A DNA stretch of 44,136 bases, taken from Pseudomonadota bacterium. Its GTDB lineage: Bacteria > Verrucomicrobiota > Verrucomicrobiia > Limisphaerales > SXTU01. Position 1 is the first letter of the stretch. Every line of letters begins with the position of its first letter. Location: assembly GCA_009924135.1 (NCBI GenBank), contig RFSE01000030.1, positions 1 through 44,136 on the forward strand. The letters run 5' to 3'. The notes beneath the pieces were generated by a model. That model had not been told where the DNA came from. It worked only from the letters and a program-made list of their open reading frames with translations, and ran no database searches. The translations under genes were made by a program, and so were the position numbers. Shown in pieces: positions 42,017 to 44,136 of this stretch.

Positions 42017-44080
42017 ATGAAGCCCCTCTTCCATGCCGTTTTCCGCAGCTACGCCGAGGTATTTTTCCTCCAGGGCGGCGTGGTGGGCTTTCTGCTTTTC
42101 GCGATCACGCTGCTGAACGTCCGGGTGGGCATTGCCGGCATCGTGGCCGTGCTGTCGGCCTATGGCTTCGCGCGCGCGATCGGCATGGGTAAGGTCTTCC
42201 TTGAATCCGGTTTCTACACCTGCAACCCGCTGCTAGTTGGGCTGTCGATCGGGCATCTTTTTCAGCTCAACCTGCTCGGGTTCTTTTTCTGTGTCACGGC
42301 CGGCGTGCTCACGCTCTTGGTCACGGTCGCACTGGCCCACGTCTTCGCGACGTTCTTCAAGCTCCCGCTCCTAAGCCTGCCGTTCGTGGTCGTCAGCTCG
42401 CTCGTTTACATGGCGTCATTGCGCTACGGTAATCTCCTGGCGGCGGCGCAACATCAACCGGCCTGGCTCACGGACGACTTCGGTCTGCCCCTGGCAATCG
42501 CGGGTTTCTTCCAGGCCTTTGGTTCGCTACTCTTCACTCCGAGTGTTGTTTTCGGCGCACTGCTGGCGGCGTTGGTTTTGTTTCGGTCGCGCATCCTGTT
42601 CCTGCTCGCGGTGCTGGGTTACTTTGTCGGGGCTTCCGTCCGTCACGCGATGGTGGGTTCGGCCCCCAATGCTTATTCCAATAACCTGAATTTCAACTTC
42701 CTCCTCATCGCAATGGCGGTGGGCGGCGTGTTCCTGATCCCCTCGGTGCGCAGTTACCTGCTCGCTGCGGTGGCGGTTGCGCTCTCACCCATCGTGATGG
42801 ATGCCATCGCGGGTTTCTGGAGCTACTACGGCATCCCGGCATTCACCCTGCCGTTTGCGGTCGTCACGCTGGGGGTGATTTATGTGTTGGGTCTCGTGGG
42901 TAACCCGCACATCGCGTATCGGATCGGCAACACGCCGGAGGAAACGCTGGATCACCACCTGGCCAACCGGCTGCGCTATCCCGGCTCGGAGCGCACGCTG
43001 CTGCCGCCGTTCGCCGGTGCCTGGACCGTCTGGCAGGGCTTCGACGGCAAGTGGACGCACCAGGGTGCGTGGCGCTACGCCTACGACTTCGTCATTACGG
43101 ACAGCGATGGAAAGACGCATGCCAACGGCGGCACGAAGCTCGATGACTACTACTGCTTTAACAAACCCGTGCTCGCGCCCGTGCGCGGCCGCATCGTCGC
43201 CATCGTGGATGACCTGCCGGACAGCCCCATCAACGACCCCGACAAGCTCAACAACTGGGGCAACCTGGTGGTCATCGCCGAGCCGCGCGGCTGGCACGTC
43301 GAGTTGTCCCACTTCGCCAGCAAATCGATCCGCGTGAAGGTCGGCGACTGGGTGGAGCGCGGCACCGTGCTGGGACTGTGCGGCAATTCCGGCTACTCGC
43401 CGCAGCCGCACATCCACGTGCAGGCCCAGCTCACGGAAACACCCGGCGCGGCGACCGTCCCGTTCAGCTTCGTTAGCTACTCGGAGGACGGCGTTTTCCA
43501 CGCGAACGACCTGCCCAAGGTGGGCGGCAAGGTCGAGGCCCTGTACGCGAACAAGCGGCTCGATTCCGTCACCAACTTCGTCCTCGACGAGGAATACCGT
43601 TTTGCCGTGAAGCGCGGCGGACGCACGGCGGACGACCTCGTGCTCAAGGTTCGCATGGCTCTAGACGGATCGTTTTACTTCGACTCCGGCACGGGCGCTC
43701 TTTTCTTTGGGCGTTTCGAAGGCACATATTACGCCTACCGTTGCGATGGCCAGGATGCCCGGCTGCGGGCATTGTTCCTCGCGTTGCCCCGCCTCCCGCT
43801 TGCTTGCCGCGACGGCCTAACCTGGCATGACCATGTGCCCGTCGGACTGGTGGCCACTGGCCTGCGCGGCGCGCTGGTGGGGGTGGCCAGTTCGTTTTGG
43901 CATCCGTTGGCCCGTGTGCGCGTGACTTCGCGTTACGCTGGCGAACACCGGGTGGAAACCACGGTCGAATCCCGCCCGCTCGGCATCAAGCAGAGCGGCA
44001 GCGTGACCTTCGACCGCAGCAAGGCTTTTGCCTCCGTCACCTACGACGGCTGGGAATTCACGAGGAGGGAAAATGTTTAA
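42017..44080 (+). CDS. Urea-transporter-like membrane domain fused to an M23 peptidase
   Basis: The protein (687 aa) has about ten helices in residues 1-305 with the urea transporter (UT/SLC14) pattern: FFLQGGVVGFLLFAITLLN, ESGFYTCNPLLVGLSIG, two inverted halves, and VRHAMVGSAPNAYSNNLNFNF. Residues about 330-480 are an M23/LytM metallopeptidase domain: His348 and Asp357 (THQGAWRYAYDF), His432 (VELSHF) and His465/His467 (PHIHVQ) as zinc ligands or catalytic residues. The C-terminal 200 residues are beta-rich. The M23 core usually cleaves peptidoglycan cross-bridges; the peptidase side would lie in the periplasm if the helices end there. The ATG at 42017 follows a heptad array, and the 3' end overlaps the next gene by eight bases. 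Confidence 0.8.
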   Translation: MKPLFHAVFRSYAEVFFLQGGVVGFLLFAITLLNVRVGIAGIVAVLSAYGFARAIGMGKVFLESGFYTCNPLLVGLSIGHLFQLNLLGFFFCVTAGVLTLLVTVALAHVFATFFKLPLLSLPFVVVSSLVYMASLRYGNLLAAAQHQPAWLTDDFGLPLAIAGFFQAFGSLLFTPSVVFGALLAALVLFRSRILFLLAVLGYFVGASVRHAMVGSAPNAYSNNLNFNFLLIAMAVGGVFLIPSVRSYLLAAVAVALSPIVMDAIAGFWSYYGIPAFTLPFAVVTLGVIYVLGLVGNPHIAYRIGNTPEETLDHHLANRLRYPGSERTLLPPFAGAWTVWQGFDGKWTHQGAWRYAYDFVITDSDGKTHANGGTKLDDYYCFNKPVLAPVRGRIVAIVDDLPDSPINDPDKLNNWGNLVVIAEPRGWHVELSHFASKSIRVKVGDWVERGTVLGLCGNSGYSPQPHIHVQAQLTETPGAATVPFSFVSYSEDGVFHANDLPKVGGKVEALYANKRLDSVTNFVLDEEYRFAVKRGGRTADDLVLKVRMALDGSFYFDSGTGALFFGRFEGTYYAYRCDGQDARLRALFLALPRLPLACRDGLTWHDHVPVGLVATGLRGALVGVASSFWHPLARVRVTSRYAGEHRVETTVESRPLGIKQSGSVTFDRSKAFASVTYDGWEFTRRENV

Positions 44081-44136
44081 CGGTCCCTACTCACTCCGCC
44101 GCAAAGGAGTACGACGCGCCGTCTTCTCCCTCGCCC
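44073..44136 (+). CDS. Start of the next operon gene (cut by window edge)
   Basis: An ATG at 44073, inside the last codons of the urea-transporter/M23 gene, follows a strong GAGGAGGGA ribosome-binding site (44062-44070). Its frame is open to the edge, giving about 21 residues, MFNGPYSLRRKGVRRAVFSLA, a basic then hydrophobic N-terminus like the start of a secreted or membrane protein. The product cannot be identified. Confidence 0.55.
   Translation, partial: MFNGPYSLRRKGVRRAVFSLA

Overview
The window reads as a chromosomal segment of a high-GC Verrucomicrobiota bacterium, probably of the Pedosphaera/Limisphaera lineage. This is inferred from a kinase remnant with TPR and leucine-rich tail, a prepilin-like protein ending in a Trp-Asp-Trp-His motif, a fused CcoNO oxidase subunit, PA14-like multihaem cytochromes and a 'four helix bundle suffix' protein. 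No rRNA, tRNA, CRISPR array, transposase or phage gene was recognised.

Layout. (1) 1-271: start of a leftward membrane protein, cut by the edge. (2) 493-8948: a tightly packed rightward operon for a microaerobic cbb3 cytochrome oxidase: ccoI, ccoS, fused ccoNO, ccoQ, one-haem ccoP, ccoG, ccoH, then a TauE/SafE-like membrane protein; a small isoprenylcysteine-type methyltransferase follows. (3) 9476-12415: signalling remnants, namely the tail of a Ser/Thr kinase whose catalytic domain is gone, convergent with an FHA-nucleotidyl cyclase. (4) 12533-16848: membrane glycosyltransferase, GT2 glycosyltransferase and two methyltransferases, a small glycan/lipid gene group. (5) 17012-22414: yajC-secDF, a TerC-type carrier and an RlmI-like rRNA methyltransferase. 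(6) 22460-27275, leftward: efflux ATPase and HlyD adaptor without a permease, a small membrane protein, hisI, a DMT-type protein, hisF, a strong terminator and a putative winged-helix protein. (7) 27453-30152: aconitase. (8) 30153-31116: a poorly coding stretch and a coiled-coil membrane protein. (9) 31199-36053, leftward: gamma-glutamyltransferase, cupin, pseudopilin-like protein and a five-haem cytochrome. (10) 36201-44136, rightward: four-helix-bundle protein, two secreted esterase-type hydrolases, a PLP decarboxylase, a urea-transporter/M23-peptidase fusion and the start of one more gene.

The most unusual signal is not a gene. At six places the DNA is built of degenerate repeats held in strict 7-nt register (2984-3040, 25664-25691, 38915-39019, 39895-39929 together with 40081-40234, 41642-41676, 41951-41992). 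Several arrays run to within a few bases of the next start codon. Two intergenic spacers share one design: heptads, an inverted-repeat element, heptads. A separate 9-nt periodic family lies inside and upstream of the four-helix-bundle gene and in the inverted element at 39946-40064. These resemble the heptameric STRR sequences of heterocystous cyanobacteria in style; their origin and role here are unknown, and this is the best candidate in the window for an undescribed system.
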